The notes under the pieces: model-generated
Database searches by the model: none
What the model saw: the letters and a program-made list of their open reading frames with translations, nothing else
Told to the model about the DNA's origin: nothing
Assembly (NCBI GenBank): GCA_020052415.1
Contig: JAGVPB010000029.1
Coordinates: forward strand, 1-56,718
Direction: 5' to 3'
Source: Bacteroidales bacterium
GTDB taxonomy: Bacteria; Bacteroidota; Bacteroidia; Bacteroidales; JAADJA01
DNA: 56,718 bases
In this document: in pieces, positions 8,386 through 19,200 of the stretch
Numbering within the stretch: position 1 is the stretch's first letter
How the letters are laid out: every line of letters starts with the position of its first letter
Translations under genes and position numbers: made by a program

Positions 8386-9471
8386 CTATAATAGTGAAGA
8401 AAAGGAAAAAATTTGCAGGATCCTTTGCATTACAGTTGTTACAATTGATTTATTTATGCTTTTAAATCCAACCATTTTATTTGTTTTTTCATTCCATAGC
8501 CTGAGATTCATTGATTTAAGGCTACTGATAAAACTGAGTGTGCTTACACTATGAAACAGGGCATTCTCCTTATGACATTTTGGTAATTTGTAATTCGGTA
8601 TTTTAGGGCTCAGGTGATGAATATGATGAAATCCTATATTTCCGGTGAACCATTGTAATACTACGGGAAGTTTATAATAGGAACTTCCCTCCAATGCAAC
8701 AGTTTTATAATCCCAGTCATTGGTTTTTGTCCATGTTACATCCTCAAACTGATGCTGAACATAAAATAACCATAAACCAACCATGGTGGCCATATAAAAA
8801 ACCGGTAATTGGATCATTAAAAAGGCCTTAAGTCCTATTGCCCATATCATCAGGAAGACGATTGTTATTGCTGCAACAGAAGTCAGGTGAACATAAACCT
8901 TTTCCTTAAAACTCATATATTTTTTTGTAAACCTGGCCTGGATTGCAAAAAGGAACATGGGTGCAATTCCAAATAGAATTATTGGATTTCTGTAAACCCG
9001 ATAGGAAAATTTCTGCCATTTGGACAAGCTGAGATACTCTTCAATAGTCAGAGTTTTTACATCTCCAACTCCCCTCTTTTCGAGGTTGCCGACAGTGGCA
9101 TGATGTTCTTTGTGATCATGATGCCATTTATGGTAAGGAGTAAATGTAAATAATCCCGTAATAATTCCAACAATCATATTCAGGCGTTTGGATTTAAAAA
9201 ATGATCCGTGTCCGCAATCATGGAAAATTATGAATATTCTTACCATAAAACCTGTTGCAACAACCGCGAGTAATAAAGTCAGAAAGTAGGATACCTGTAA
9301 ACTTTGAACCATTAGAATCCACGTTAAAATAAATGGTACAACTGAATTAATTATTTGCCACCAGCTTCTGAAACGGCTTGGTGCGTTGTATTTAGAGACG
9401 ATTTGAATCCATGGTGATTTGTTTTCGTCTTTTTTTAATGTATTTGTAATCATATTATAATAACGGTTCAT
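8386..9471 (-). CDS. Membrane fatty acid desaturase
   Basis: A 361-residue integral membrane di-iron desaturase. The three histidine boxes are visible: HDCGHGS (residues about 86-92), HKWHHDHKEHH (about 118-128) and HHIHHL (about 277-282). Four to five hydrophobic segments lie between them (for example FILTWILMVQSLQV and LTLLLAVVATGFMV). The family introduces a double bond into acyl chains of membrane lipids, using a ferredoxin or cytochrome electron donor and oxygen, which fits an organism with a cbb3 oxidase. The ATG at 9471 is used; a second ATG six codons in (9453) is also possible. Box spacing resembles the acyl-lipid DesA/omega-type group, but regiospecificity cannot be read from sequence. 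Confidence 0.9.
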   Translation of the reverse strand: MNRYYNMITNTLKKDENKSPWIQIVSKYNAPSRFRSWWQIINSVVPFILTWILMVQSLQVSYFLTLLLAVVATGFMVRIFIIFHDCGHGSFFKSKRLNMIVGIITGLFTFTPYHKWHHDHKEHHATVGNLEKRGVGDVKTLTIEEYLSLSKWQKFSYRVYRNPIILFGIAPMFLFAIQARFTKKYMSFKEKVYVHLTSVAAITIVFLMIWAIGLKAFLMIQLPVFYMATMVGLWLFYVQHQFEDVTWTKTNDWDYKTVALEGSSYYKLPVVLQWFTGNIGFHHIHHLSPKIPNYKLPKCHKENALFHSVSTLSFISSLKSMNLRLWNEKTNKMVGFKSINKSIVTTVMQRILQIFSFSSLL

Positions 9472-9673
9472 TAGTAAATATATGTTTAGAACCCTGACTA
9501 ATTTTTGGAAAAAAGTTTATCATGCCTGTATTTCATGCAACATAAAGATTATATGATTTAAAATTATTAAAGAATGTAGGATATGATGTAACTTGCAGTG
9601 CTGCCAATACGACCAACATATTTAGTCATTATGAGCTAAAATGTTAATTTAACAGAAGTTAAAAATACCGTAA

Positions 9674-11068
9674 TCATTTACCATTTATGATAAATTTATT
9701 GCTTGCGACAAACCTGTTTCCCGAAAATACATGCAAGCAATAACAACCGGGATTGTAATTTGTTAAATTAATGATCAATTCATTTCGATTATTAAAATTT
9801 CCGTTCATCACCTCCCTTCCCGAATTGTCACAAATTTGTATGTAAAGGTCACACAGTTCAGAGTTAAAAAATAGTTTGATTTCTCCGGCTGATGGATTGG
9901 GATAAATATGACATCCATTCAGATATTCAGGTGTTTCTTTTGACCCGGTTGACGTTGTCAGATGGATGATCCGGATGGCATGGTTATTATAATCCACAAC
10001 ATAGAGCCGATTGAGGTTATAATCCATCGTACAACCCCTGGGAAAATTGAATGTCGAAAGTGTATCAGTTCCGTTTTCAAATCCAGTATCACCTGATCCT
10101 GCGAAAGTACTTACCATTAGATCGTTACTGATTTTACGAACCCGTTGGTTAATGCCATCCCCGACATAAATATTTCCATCATTGGCAATAAAAACTGCAG
10201 TCGGAGTATTAAACCGTGATTCAAGTGCCGGCCCGTTAAGAAAACCCCCGCTATCAGGTCCTGAGTCTCCGGTTCCTGCAACTGTTGATACGATCCTTTC
10301 CGGATCAATCATTCGAATCCTGTGATTGTAAGCATCTGCAACATATATATTATTTTCATTATCAATCGAAAGCTCACATGGTGTGTAAAATCTTGCCGAT
10401 GTATCACTTCCATCCAAATAATCTCCAACGCTTTGAACTCCGATTGATGTACCTCCGCCGGCCCAGGTACTTACAAAACCATCTGTTGAAATCTTCCGAA
10501 TGCGATGGTTCCAACTATCGCCAATATAAATATTATCTGTGTCGTCAAGACAAATACCACGAGGGTAATTAAATTTCGCCTCCAGGGCAGGTCCATCTAA
10601 CAAACCGGCTTGTCCGGTACCGGCAATAGTTGTGACAATACCATCAATGCTGATCTTTCTGATGCGTTGATTCAGAAAATCGGAAACATACATATTACCT
10701 TCCGGATCAAAGCAAATATTGATAGGCTGGTTGAATTTTGCCTGACTTGCTTCGCCGTCAAGGTAGCCAGCTATTCCTGAACCTGCATAAGTACTCACCT
10801 GCCCGTTTACACCGATTTTCCTTATTACATGGTTATATGCATCGGCAATAAACAGATTTCCTTCGGTATCAATGCAAATACCAAAAGGTTTATTAAAACT
10901 GGCCTCACTCGTATCCCCATTGATATATCCCGGATTACCTGTACCTGCATAGGTTGTAACATAATTTTGACCGATGGTTTGAGACATTGAAATAATCATA
11001 CAGTACATGATGATTATAAATCCTTTATTCAATTCCGGCAGGAAATGATAATTTCGATTTCTTTTCAT
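9674..11068 (-). CDS. Secreted NHL-repeat beta-propeller with T9SS sorting domain
   Basis: A 464-residue exported protein. Residues about 10-34 are a signal peptide-like hydrophobic stretch after a KRNRNYH start. Six NHL repeats follow, each with a TYAGTGxxGYxxG...ASFNxPxGI pattern and an IRKI strand, making a six-bladed propeller (about residues 38-370). Residues about 385-464 are a Por secretion C-terminal domain: IYPNPSAGEIKL, an SGREV turn, YNPGCYCLHV and a KFIING end. It is therefore predicted to be exported by the type IX system to the cell surface. NHL propellers mostly bind proteins or glycans; no enzyme motif is seen. Confidence 0.9.
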   Translation of the reverse strand: MKRNRNYHFLPELNKGFIIIMYCMIISMSQTIGQNYVTTYAGTGNPGYINGDTSEASFNKPFGICIDTEGNLFIADAYNHVIRKIGVNGQVSTYAGSGIAGYLDGEASQAKFNQPINICFDPEGNMYVSDFLNQRIRKISIDGIVTTIAGTGQAGLLDGPALEAKFNYPRGICLDDTDNIYIGDSWNHRIRKISTDGFVSTWAGGGTSIGVQSVGDYLDGSDTSARFYTPCELSIDNENNIYVADAYNHRIRMIDPERIVSTVAGTGDSGPDSGGFLNGPALESRFNTPTAVFIANDGNIYVGDGINQRVRKISNDLMVSTFAGSGDTGFENGTDTLSTFNFPRGCTMDYNLNRLYVVDYNNHAIRIIHLTTSTGSKETPEYLNGCHIYPNPSAGEIKLFFNSELCDLYIQICDNSGREVMNGNFNNRNELIINLTNYNPGCYCLHVFSGNRFVASNKFIINGK

Positions 11069-11184
11069 AAGTGGAACTTTAAAAAGTTAAAACTTGAGTA
11101 AAAGTACTCAAATCCGATGGTTTAAACTTATGAAGATAATAATGGAAGTGAAAAAATGATCAGGGTATTACAATTGAATGGATC

Positions 11185-11952
11185 TTAATTTCTGAGACCT
11201 CTTAGTTTCCTGTCATTATAAGCGATCCTTGCTTTATTTTTTAAAGGTGTGATTTTAAAATTTTGCATGTAATAGCTAAAACCCACGCTTGCATAAGTAT
11301 AATAATCAAAATTTCCATTTAAGAAGGTTACATCCAGCCAGTCATTTTCGCATTGGCGAATTCCAAAATCAAGAGTGATACCGAAGTTTGATTTATACCT
11401 GTAAAACAATCCACAACCGGCAAAATATACAAATTCCGGAACCCGTGAACCATGTGATATCTCTTCGACTTCTCCTTCAAGGTAGGTTGTCTTTACAGAA
11501 TTAAAAAGAAATTGTCCTAATCCTGCTTGTATATTAATTCCTATTTTGCCTTTATTGTCAGGTTTAATCAGGTTAAAAACATTGAACTTTAAATGAAGAT
11601 TATATTCCAAAAGTTTCGAATCAAAAGAAGTTGAGTTTTTTACACCCTGAAGTTTTCCATAGAGCATTTGACCGGAAATCCCGAAAAGTCTGCCAAAATG
11701 TTTTGTAAGTTTTACTCCTGCAGCCGGTCCGCTTTCATGAACCATTTTTTGGTAGTAGTTATCATCAAAACTGCTGATATCTCCATAAAAAGAAGTAAAA
11801 CCACTATGAATGTTAAATTCCCAAAGCTGCCAGTAAGCATTTTGAATTTTGATCACACTGTTTTGTGAATGCAAATATGCCGACGGCAGAATAAATAAAG
11901 AGGTCAGAACAAGTTTGGTCAGTAATTCAGCTATTGTTTTCATAACTAACAA
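11185..11952 (-). CDS. Outer-membrane beta-barrel protein, unknown function
   Basis: A 255-residue protein with a signal peptide (ATG at 11952, or the ATG at 11943 three codons later, giving MKTIAELLTK...LHSQ). The rest alternates polar and hydrophobic residues in beta-strand fashion (LFGISGQMLYGKL, YNLHLKFNVF, IGINIQAGLGQFLF, FGITLDFGIR, YASVGFSYYM), as in eight-stranded outer-membrane barrels of Bacteroidota. The C-terminus has a basic tail. The family is unknown to me. It sits 116 bases upstream of the NHL protein in the same orientation and may be co-expressed with it. Confidence 0.75.
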   Translation of the reverse strand: MLVMKTIAELLTKLVLTSLFILPSAYLHSQNSVIKIQNAYWQLWEFNIHSGFTSFYGDISSFDDNYYQKMVHESGPAAGVKLTKHFGRLFGISGQMLYGKLQGVKNSTSFDSKLLEYNLHLKFNVFNLIKPDNKGKIGINIQAGLGQFLFNSVKTTYLEGEVEEISHGSRVPEFVYFAGCGLFYRYKSNFGITLDFGIRQCENDWLDVTFLNGNFDYYTYASVGFSYYMQNFKITPLKNKARIAYNDRKLRGLRN

Positions 11953-12200
11953 TTTTGAATTTTTTTATATTAATTCAAAAATCCTCATACCGGAAGAGGC
12001 CAATCCTTCCTATTTTTGGAAAAAATTCCCAAAACAGCCGTTCATTATTCATATTCATTCTCAATAATGGCGCTATATTCGTGGTATTCCGCATCTATTG
12101 AATTAGTTTATATACCATTAAATGCAATTTGTCTGCCAACATTTGAAATGAAATTTTTTTGAATCTGCAGGATCGGTGAACGAATCGGATTATTGAGTCA

Positions 12201-12866
12201 TTATAGAATGAATTTCCGGGAATTTATTTCTCTGATGATTCCAGCATAAATGAATAAAAGGCCAGGAATCTGTAAAATGTGAAAAAGTCCGTTGTAGTTG
12301 AATTCCCAGATCAATGTGAGCTGAAAAGTACCCATAGCCTGGATGACTGATGCTAAAAGAGAGATCAGAATTCCGAACGTCATAAGCCAGGCACCCCTGA
12401 GTTTCCCGCCAAAAGAGAGTATCAGGTAACTTACGAGGGCGAATAACATTGCAAGCGCCTCATACAGGATAAAAATTAAAAAACTATCCGGGATTATCAG
12501 CGTAACAATAAAAAATAACAAGCTGCTTATGATCAATAATACAAGTATATAACCTGCAATATTAAAACGATTGATATCGTATATCACTCCGGCAGTAAAG
12601 AATGCAACTGTAAGACCCAGGCATAAATTTATAGGATGCCAGACTAAGGTATTTAATTCCTTAGTCATTTCAATTCCATGAGCTATGGCTCCTAATGCCG
12701 CAGCGAGTGCGAGAAATCCGAATGCGGCAATCCAGATCAGCGTTTTTTTTGAATCAGTTTTGATGCCTTTTGCCCTGATGAGAACTATAAATAAAGTTGC
12801 CGCCATTGCAAGAAGAACATCAGTGATGGCTGTAGTTTGCTCAGTTGGAATTTCTATAAAATGCAT
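12201..12866 (-). CDS. Seven-TM membrane protein of unknown function
   Basis: A 221-residue integral membrane protein with about seven hydrophobic helices (starting at residues near 13, 43, 78, 103, 128, 158 and 195). Histidines sit at helix ends (AIAHGIEM, LVWHPINL, NGLFHILQIPG), a pattern reminiscent of heptahelical CREST-type hydrolases or DUF6962-like proteins. The match is only by general pattern, and no catalytic set is proved. It is the last gene of the minus-strand run that begins with the GH57 protein, 34 bases after the DUF2185 gene, so it may be co-transcribed with the alpha-glucan genes. Confidence 0.75.
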   Translation of the reverse strand: MHFIEIPTEQTTAITDVLLAMAATLFIVLIRAKGIKTDSKKTLIWIAAFGFLALAAALGAIAHGIEMTKELNTLVWHPINLCLGLTVAFFTAGVIYDINRFNIAGYILVLLIISSLLFFIVTLIIPDSFLIFILYEALAMLFALVSYLILSFGGKLRGAWLMTFGILISLLASVIQAMGTFQLTLIWEFNYNGLFHILQIPGLLFIYAGIIREINSRKFIL

Positions 12867-12900
12867 AATTTATACAGAAGTAGCAATTGGGATGATTCCT

Positions 12901-13224
12901 TTATTCAGATTTCTCTTTTTTTTGTTGTTTTTCCAGCTCCGTTCCAACGGGCAAATTCAGATATGGGATGATATCGGGATCGTAATTTGCAATCACATTC
13001 ACTTCAAACATCATACTGTTTGCCGGATCGTCAATATAATCCTGTGATTCTGTTCCGGACATAAAACGCCATCCACTATCATTTTCATCCTGTGGTTCTT
13101 CCCGGTACATATAACCAACCGGCAAGCCTTCAATTGTAATTTTATCAGACGCGATGCATGTACCCATTAAGGGGATCAATTCCTTAATTTCATGGGGTTT
13201 AAGCTTAAATCTATTATTGCTCAT
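12901..13224 (-). CDS. DUF2185 (Imm33-like) small protein
   Basis: A 107-residue cytoplasmic protein with the DUF2185/Imm33 signature: CIASDKITIEGLPVGYMYRE, then SGWRFMSGTE and the C-terminal ANYDPDIIPYL. The tail is lysine/glutamate-rich. DUF2185 proteins are common single-domain proteins in bacteria. Some are listed as immunity proteins to polymorphic toxins, but most have no nearby toxin, and none is visible here. It lies 80 bases downstream of the alkaline phosphatase gene in the same orientation. Family assignment is confident from the conserved motifs; function is not known. Confidence 0.85.
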   Translation of the reverse strand: MSNNRFKLKPHEIKELIPLMGTCIASDKITIEGLPVGYMYREEPQDENDSGWRFMSGTESQDYIDDPANSMMFEVNVIANYDPDIIPYLNLPVGTELEKQQKKEKSE

Positions 13225-13304
13225 TTTATAAATTGATTTAGCAGTAAAATGACATGATTCCTTTTATTTATTTAAAACCAGCAGCAGGGCTTAAACGTTG
13301 GAAT

Positions 13305-14411
13305 TTATTCAACATTAAACCCAAATTCCTTCATCATTTTATAGAACAATTCAGTATTTTCGAAGATACCTTTGAAATTCTCCGATCCGGGTCCAAAAGA
13401 AAACACCGGAACCATAACGCCTGTATGATCTCCGCCGGTGTATTTTGCTTTAACATCCCCGGCGGAAATATTTCCATCAACCAATCCCATCCCGCCGGTT
13501 TCATGGTCCGCAGTAATAACTACTAATGTATTACCATCTTTTTCAGCAAAATCCAGGATTTTTCCTATGGTATTGTCAAAATCGAGCATTTCATCTATTA
13601 TATATTTTGTGTCGTTATCATGTCCGCCCCAATCAATTTGAGAGCCTTCAATCATCATAAAAAAACCATCATCATCTTTGCTTAATATTTCAATGGCTTT
13701 TAGCGATCCATCCATGAGCATGTTGCCCCTTCCTTCCGAATATTTAGGTGGTGAACCAGGATACAGAAGACCGGCGATTTTATTTCCATCCGCATATTTG
13801 ATACTATCAGGCGAATAAACCATTTGATAACCCTTTTGGATTAATTGCGCAGTTAAATCTTTTGCATCATTCCGTTTATTAAAATGATTTAATCCCCCGC
13901 CAAAAAAAACATCAATATCGGTTTTTAGAAAATCTTTTGCTATTTCTTCATCGTTTTTCCGGGATTTTTGGTGAGCAATAAAACTTGCCGGTGTAGCATG
14001 GGTGATGGTACTTGAAGCAATGAGTGCAGTTGATTTTCCATGATCCTCAGCATATTCCAGGATAGTTTTACACGGAATACTGTCTTTGTTTACTCCGATA
14101 GCACCATTGTAAGTTTTATTCCCGGTTGAAATTGCGGTTGCTCCGGCTCCTGAATCGGTGATATAGTCATTTGAAGAATAGGTTTTTGAAAATCCGATAT
14201 TTGTTATTCTTTCCAGATTCAGATGTCCTTTGTTGGCTGTTAAACCAGCATAAATCTGAGCAACGCCCATTCCGTCGCCGATCATTAAAATAATATTTCT
14301 GGCTTTTCGCTGATCCCTGTATTTTGATCCTTTGCCATCAATATCCAAATGCTCCTGGGCAATTCCATAAAAAGATAAAAACAGATATACAAATAAGGTA
14401 GATTTCTTCAT
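13305..14411 (-). CDS. Alkaline phosphatase
   Basis: A 368-residue periplasmic or secreted phosphomonoesterase with an N-terminal signal peptide (KKSTLFVYLFLSFYGIAQ). The metal- and nucleophile-bearing motifs of the alkaline phosphatase family are all visible: MIGDGMGVAQ near residue 42, TDSGAGATAISTG with the nucleophilic serine, HATPASFIAH, IEGSQIDWGGHDND and VVITADHETGG, plus a late GDHTG histidine. It is shorter than E. coli PhoA but typical for Bacteroidota forms. It begins one base after the stop of the GH13 gene, so translation is probably coupled. Its place behind two amylolytic enzymes suggests it scavenges phosphate from sugar phosphates or phosphorylated glucans (inference). Confidence 0.93.
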   Translation of the reverse strand: MKKSTLFVYLFLSFYGIAQEHLDIDGKGSKYRDQRKARNIILMIGDGMGVAQIYAGLTANKGHLNLERITNIGFSKTYSSNDYITDSGAGATAISTGNKTYNGAIGVNKDSIPCKTILEYAEDHGKSTALIASSTITHATPASFIAHQKSRKNDEEIAKDFLKTDIDVFFGGGLNHFNKRNDAKDLTAQLIQKGYQMVYSPDSIKYADGNKIAGLLYPGSPPKYSEGRGNMLMDGSLKAIEILSKDDDGFFMMIEGSQIDWGGHDNDTKYIIDEMLDFDNTIGKILDFAEKDGNTLVVITADHETGGMGLVDGNISAGDVKAKYTGGDHTGVMVPVFSFGPGSENFKGIFENTELFYKMMKEFGFNVE

Positions 14412-14412
14412 T

Positions 14413-16266
14413 TTATTTTTTCAGTTCAAGTATTAAAATGGACTTTGGCGGTAATGTAAGTACAGTTAAATAATTTATTACCTCCCCGGTAACTACATTT
14501 CTTGCATATTTATAATTTTTCATACATTCATCAAACCTTTCAGGTTTAAGTGCCTTCATCTCATTATTACTGTTGTTGAGGGCAACCATAACACATTCAT
14601 CATCAGTATATCTGAAATAGACATAGATTTCATTTTCAGGAATGAATTGCTTCAGCTTTCCATATTGTATCAGTTTATTATTTAAACGCCATTTTAACAG
14701 AGTTTTCAGGTAATTGAAAGCTTCGTTCTGTGCTTTATTCCTTCCGGCAGATGTAAACGCGTTTACCGAATCACCCGGCCAGCCGCCTGGAAAGTCCTTT
14801 CTGATGGAGCCATGCCCCTTTTTTTCTTCACCTGTCATCAATAACTCTGTTCCGTAATAAATGCATGGGATCCCCCTTGTCGTTAATAAAAAACCCATTC
14901 CCATTTTCCATTTTTTTATGTTTGAATTGACTTTGGGAAAGTACCGGTCCAGGTCATGATTATCACAAAAGATCAGATTATTATCTGGGTGGGCATACAA
15001 AAAGTCCTGGGCAAGGACATAATAAAGGCTCAGGAGACCCTCCGTCCAGCCATCCTTCTCATTAAAAGCTTTATTGAGCGCATAATACATTGGGAAATCC
15101 GTTACACTGGGTATCCCCGAATTATATCCATCTTTATTGAGTGCATCCTTCTGAAAATATGCTGTCATTGCCTCCTGCTGGAGCCACGTTTCCCCAACCA
15201 CATTAAATTTCGGATATTCGGTGAATATTGCGTTGCTCCACTCAGTCATGAAATTTCTATATGAATAAGGCTGGGTATCAATCCTGATTCCGTCAATCCC
15301 GGAAAATTCGATCCACCAGATTGTGTTTTGAATGAGGTACCTAGCAAGAAATTCATTCCGCTGATCGAGGTCAGCCATGTGTGTATCAAACCAGCCGGTA
15401 AGCATTTTATCCCGGTCATAAACCGAAGCATAGGGATCAGTAATCGTTGAAGCCCTGAAATTGGACCTGTAAAACTCATCATTATTGTTGATCCAATCAG
15501 TTCCCGGTAAATTTTGCATCAGCCAGTGGTGGATGCTGCAGTGATTAAATACCATATCCATAATTACCTTTAATCCCCGTTTATGGCTCTCATTGACCAA
15601 CCTTGTGTAATCATCATTTGTCCCGAACCTGGGATCTATCCTGTAAAAATCAGTAATTGCATAGCCATGGTAAGAATAAAAAGGATTGTTGTTTTCGACA
15701 AGAGGATTTGACCAAATAGCAGTAAAACCAAGGTCCCTGATATAATTAAGGTGATTTATTATCCCCGCAATATCCCCGCCATGTCTGCCGTCAGGATCAC
15801 TCCTGTCACACTGTTCAAGCATTTCAGGAATATTATCATTACTTGTATCCCCATTTGAAAAACGGTCGGGCATTAAAAGGTAAACAGCGTCCGACTTGTT
15901 GAAGCTCTTTCGTGAGGAAGAACCCTGTTTCCTTCCCCTTAGCTCGTACTTAAATGAAGTATAAACCGATTTTCCTTTTTTAAAGAAAATTTCAAATTCG
16001 CAAGGTGGGATATCCTTGCTGATTTCCAGTTCAACAAAAAGATAATTGGGATTGGTTACTTTCGAGACTCCCGTAATTACTATACCAGGATGATTTAATT
16101 CAGGAACCGTAACAGATATATCCTTTCCGTAAACCAGCAACTGAAGCTGCGGATTTGACATGCCTGTCCACCAGAAAGGAGGTTCAACCCTTTCAATTTT
16201 TGAATCGTCAGCCCAAACCGTCCCCTGCAACAGAAATAGCAGGACGATACTATATTTCAATTTCAT
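14413..16266 (-). CDS. GH13 alpha-amylase / cyclomaltodextrinase-like enzyme
   Basis: A 617-residue exported alpha-glucan hydrolase. A signal peptide (KLKYSIVLLFLLQGTVWA) is followed by an N-terminal immunoglobulin-like domain (about 20-125) as in neopullulanase/SusA-type enzymes. The (beta/alpha)8 barrel then carries the four GH13 motifs: DMVFNH, GIRIDTQPY (nucleophile Asp), VVGETWL (acid/base Glu) and FCDNHDLDR (third Asp). A C-terminal beta-domain closes the protein. It starts 12 bases after the GH57 stop and ends one base before the alkaline phosphatase start, so it is the middle gene of a tight operon. It likely cleaves maltooligosaccharides or pullulan released by the larger GH57 enzyme. 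Confidence 0.93.
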   Translation of the reverse strand: MKLKYSIVLLFLLQGTVWADDSKIERVEPPFWWTGMSNPQLQLLVYGKDISVTVPELNHPGIVITGVSKVTNPNYLFVELEISKDIPPCEFEIFFKKGKSVYTSFKYELRGRKQGSSSRKSFNKSDAVYLLMPDRFSNGDTSNDNIPEMLEQCDRSDPDGRHGGDIAGIINHLNYIRDLGFTAIWSNPLVENNNPFYSYHGYAITDFYRIDPRFGTNDDYTRLVNESHKRGLKVIMDMVFNHCSIHHWLMQNLPGTDWINNNDEFYRSNFRASTITDPYASVYDRDKMLTGWFDTHMADLDQRNEFLARYLIQNTIWWIEFSGIDGIRIDTQPYSYRNFMTEWSNAIFTEYPKFNVVGETWLQQEAMTAYFQKDALNKDGYNSGIPSVTDFPMYYALNKAFNEKDGWTEGLLSLYYVLAQDFLYAHPDNNLIFCDNHDLDRYFPKVNSNIKKWKMGMGFLLTTRGIPCIYYGTELLMTGEEKKGHGSIRKDFPGGWPGDSVNAFTSAGRNKAQNEAFNYLKTLLKWRLNNKLIQYGKLKQFIPENEIYVYFRYTDDECVMVALNNSNNEMKALKPERFDECMKNYKYARNVVTGEVINYLTVLTLPPKSILILELKK

Positions 16267-16278
16267 CGTTCTGTCCTT

Positions 16279-19200
16279 TTATTTGGGAACCTGAGAATGA
16301 TAACCGGTATTTGCCATACCTGAAACCTGAGTACCTGTGCCGGAATTAGGTATCCAGATATCGTTTTTATCCATATTATTCACCTGGCTGTCAAGGCTGT
16401 AATCGCTTTTTTTGTAACCGTAACTTCCTGTTTCCAATCCCCACCAGCCAGTCTGATCGGTTTCGTTTACTGTGCCATCGGCATTAGCATCGCCTCCAAC
16501 CAATCCCCAAATACCGGGGGCAAGTTCCTTATATCCCAAACTGCCGCCAAGTACCTGTGATGATGAAGTTGAGAAATCATAGTTGTAAATGCCTGCCGTT
16601 TGACTTATCGGATTTGCCGAAATTACTGCAAGATGATCCCGGTGACGCACCACAACGAATAGCTGTTCCTGTACTGAAACATCAAAATCAAGTACCGGTG
16701 AGCCACTGATTGTGATCACAGAACCATCTTTATTAATGAAAGCAGCCTGACGCGCAATGATGGTTGCACTTGTTGCCGACAGTACATCCGGGGCATCACG
16801 TAACTCAAGTAAAATCCAATCCACGACCTGAATCCCCGGTATTGAAATAACTTCTTCAGTTCCCGGATAATTCCACGGTGCAATTGAATAGGGTTGTATC
16901 AATGGTATTACAGCTTCTTCATTAAGGATAGCGTTCATCTGATTTATTTCGAAAGGGCCTTCAAGGAAGAATTTCAAACTTAATCTTACGGTTGGTTCCA
17001 TAACCTCAATATTCCATATCAGAGTATCAGCAATATTACCAGGTACATTATCGGTGACGGTTATTTCAAGATTATGATTACCTACATCCGCAACTCCCGG
17101 CTGATAAGTATATCCGGAAGTATTTCCTGACGGCAAACCATCAAGTCTCCAGGCATATTGAATTACATCATTTTCTGCGTCGGTTGCAGTGATGCTGAAA
17201 AGTTGCGAGGTTCCGGATTCCATGTTGAAATTTAATTCTATTGGATTAAATGTAATAATTTCCGGTGCAGTATTAGGAACCCTGTGAACCGTGCGTGGCT
17301 CCATTCCGGATAATGGCATTGGACCTGCAATATATGGCTGGAAAAAAGCATAGGCAAATTGTAGCACAGGATGAGTTCCGGTTGGATTCAAAGCCGGAAA
17401 AATTTCAGGTATAATTTGATTGTTCTCCTGTGAAATATGAACAGAGATTGCAATTCCTTCAGGACTTCCGAGCGCTGTCCATGGAATTGAAATTTCTGTA
17501 AGTCCGTTTGAAGCCCAGCCTTCGTAGGAACTACCAATAACTCCATTTCCCGGATAAATCCATTCTGTACCTGTCCAGTTATTCACCTGCATTGAACCAC
17601 CGCCTCCTTCAATGGCAACCTGGTACTCGGGCAAATAGTTACCTGCAAACCCAACCCTGCCCCATGAATCATTTATTGCTCCACTGCCGGTTGTTTGATC
17701 AGTATCAATGTTTACAAACAAATCTCCTCCACCATTCAGATTCAGAGAATAAAATCCCATATAAAGGTTTGAATTATCCCATGTAATATAGAGATTGTGA
17801 GCCTGGCTCTCGATTAATTCTGCAGGTGATATAAAATCATTTATTCCATCGTTTATGATTGTATGAGGCGTTATTCCAGTTGGAATTACAAGAACAGTTG
17901 TATTTTGATCTCCAATGACATTGTTATTCAGATCCTTTATATTAGAAATAACAATTTGACCATCATCACCGGCAACAAATTGTCCACTGATCGTTAACTT
18001 CACTTTTCTCCAGTCCGATTGCCTGACCGCACTTAAAAGAGTGTAAGTATTTGTAAAATTCTGAAAATCGTAGTTGGAAATTGTTTGTGCAGTCGTAAGA
18101 TCAACAGATTCGCTGAAGGTAAGCATGACCGCATTATTTGATGTCAGAGTTGAGGGGGAATAGACTTCAGGAGGGAATACATCCATATTTTGCGCTGCAA
18201 CCACGTTAAGCTCAGAAACCGCTGTACCCGTTGGAGTAGAAGTATAACCGGCAAATAATCTGACCTTAAACTGGTTATAGCCATGAATTTCATCACCTTT
18301 AACAAGTGTGCCTTCAAATTCTGCATTCTGTGAAGCGCCTCCATTACCAAGCACCAGTGCTGCCGTGGCTCCGGATGCAGAATTACGGTAACCGCAATAG
18401 GAACCATTACTCCCCCATACTCTCTGTAAATTCCCTTTTCCGCTCCATAGAATATCCATCAGGTCAGGGCTCCAGCCTGACTTCACATAGCCGGTCTGAT
18501 CGTAAAAGTCATAAATTACATCGAGGTAATCCATACCGGTATTCAGGATCAGCTGTTTCTGAACACCCCACTGATCAAGGGTTGCCATTACAGTATCGCC
18601 ATAGGATTGATTAATTGTAATATTATAAATGCTGTTCTGCTGATTCGGCCAAACTTCGGATAAGGCAGCAAAATGATTGGCCGAAGATTCGTTGAAATCG
18701 CCATCCGTTTCAGACCAATAGGCCATATCAGAACTGACCACTGAAAAAGCTTCTCCAAATCCATTTTTATAAAAAACCCAGTTGGCTTTTCCGCCGACAC
18801 TTTCAAAAACCATAAAAACCTTATCGTTATGCATCACCAATTCATCGGTTCCGTCATGGTCAATGTCGTCAAAATAACATGCTGTCGTAACAATATACTG
18901 TCCATCAGCCCAGCGTGAGGCCTGTGTATAAACATTTGCGTTTTTTATATGAGCAGAATAGCGGTGTTCCCAGTCAGCTATCGTGCCACCGGATTGCCAA
19001 CCTGTTTCATGCAGGTTGATCATCAAAGTGTACCAGGCAAGTTGGGCAAGGCTATTATCATTAACACTTGTAAGAAAGGAATATGCATCCCACCACACAG
19101 TGCCATAATCCCATTGAGGCGAATGCTGGTCGGAATGAGAAGGTGTTGAAGCCCAATTGATGTACCAACTGTTATTACTACCTCCATAACCGCCGGTTCC

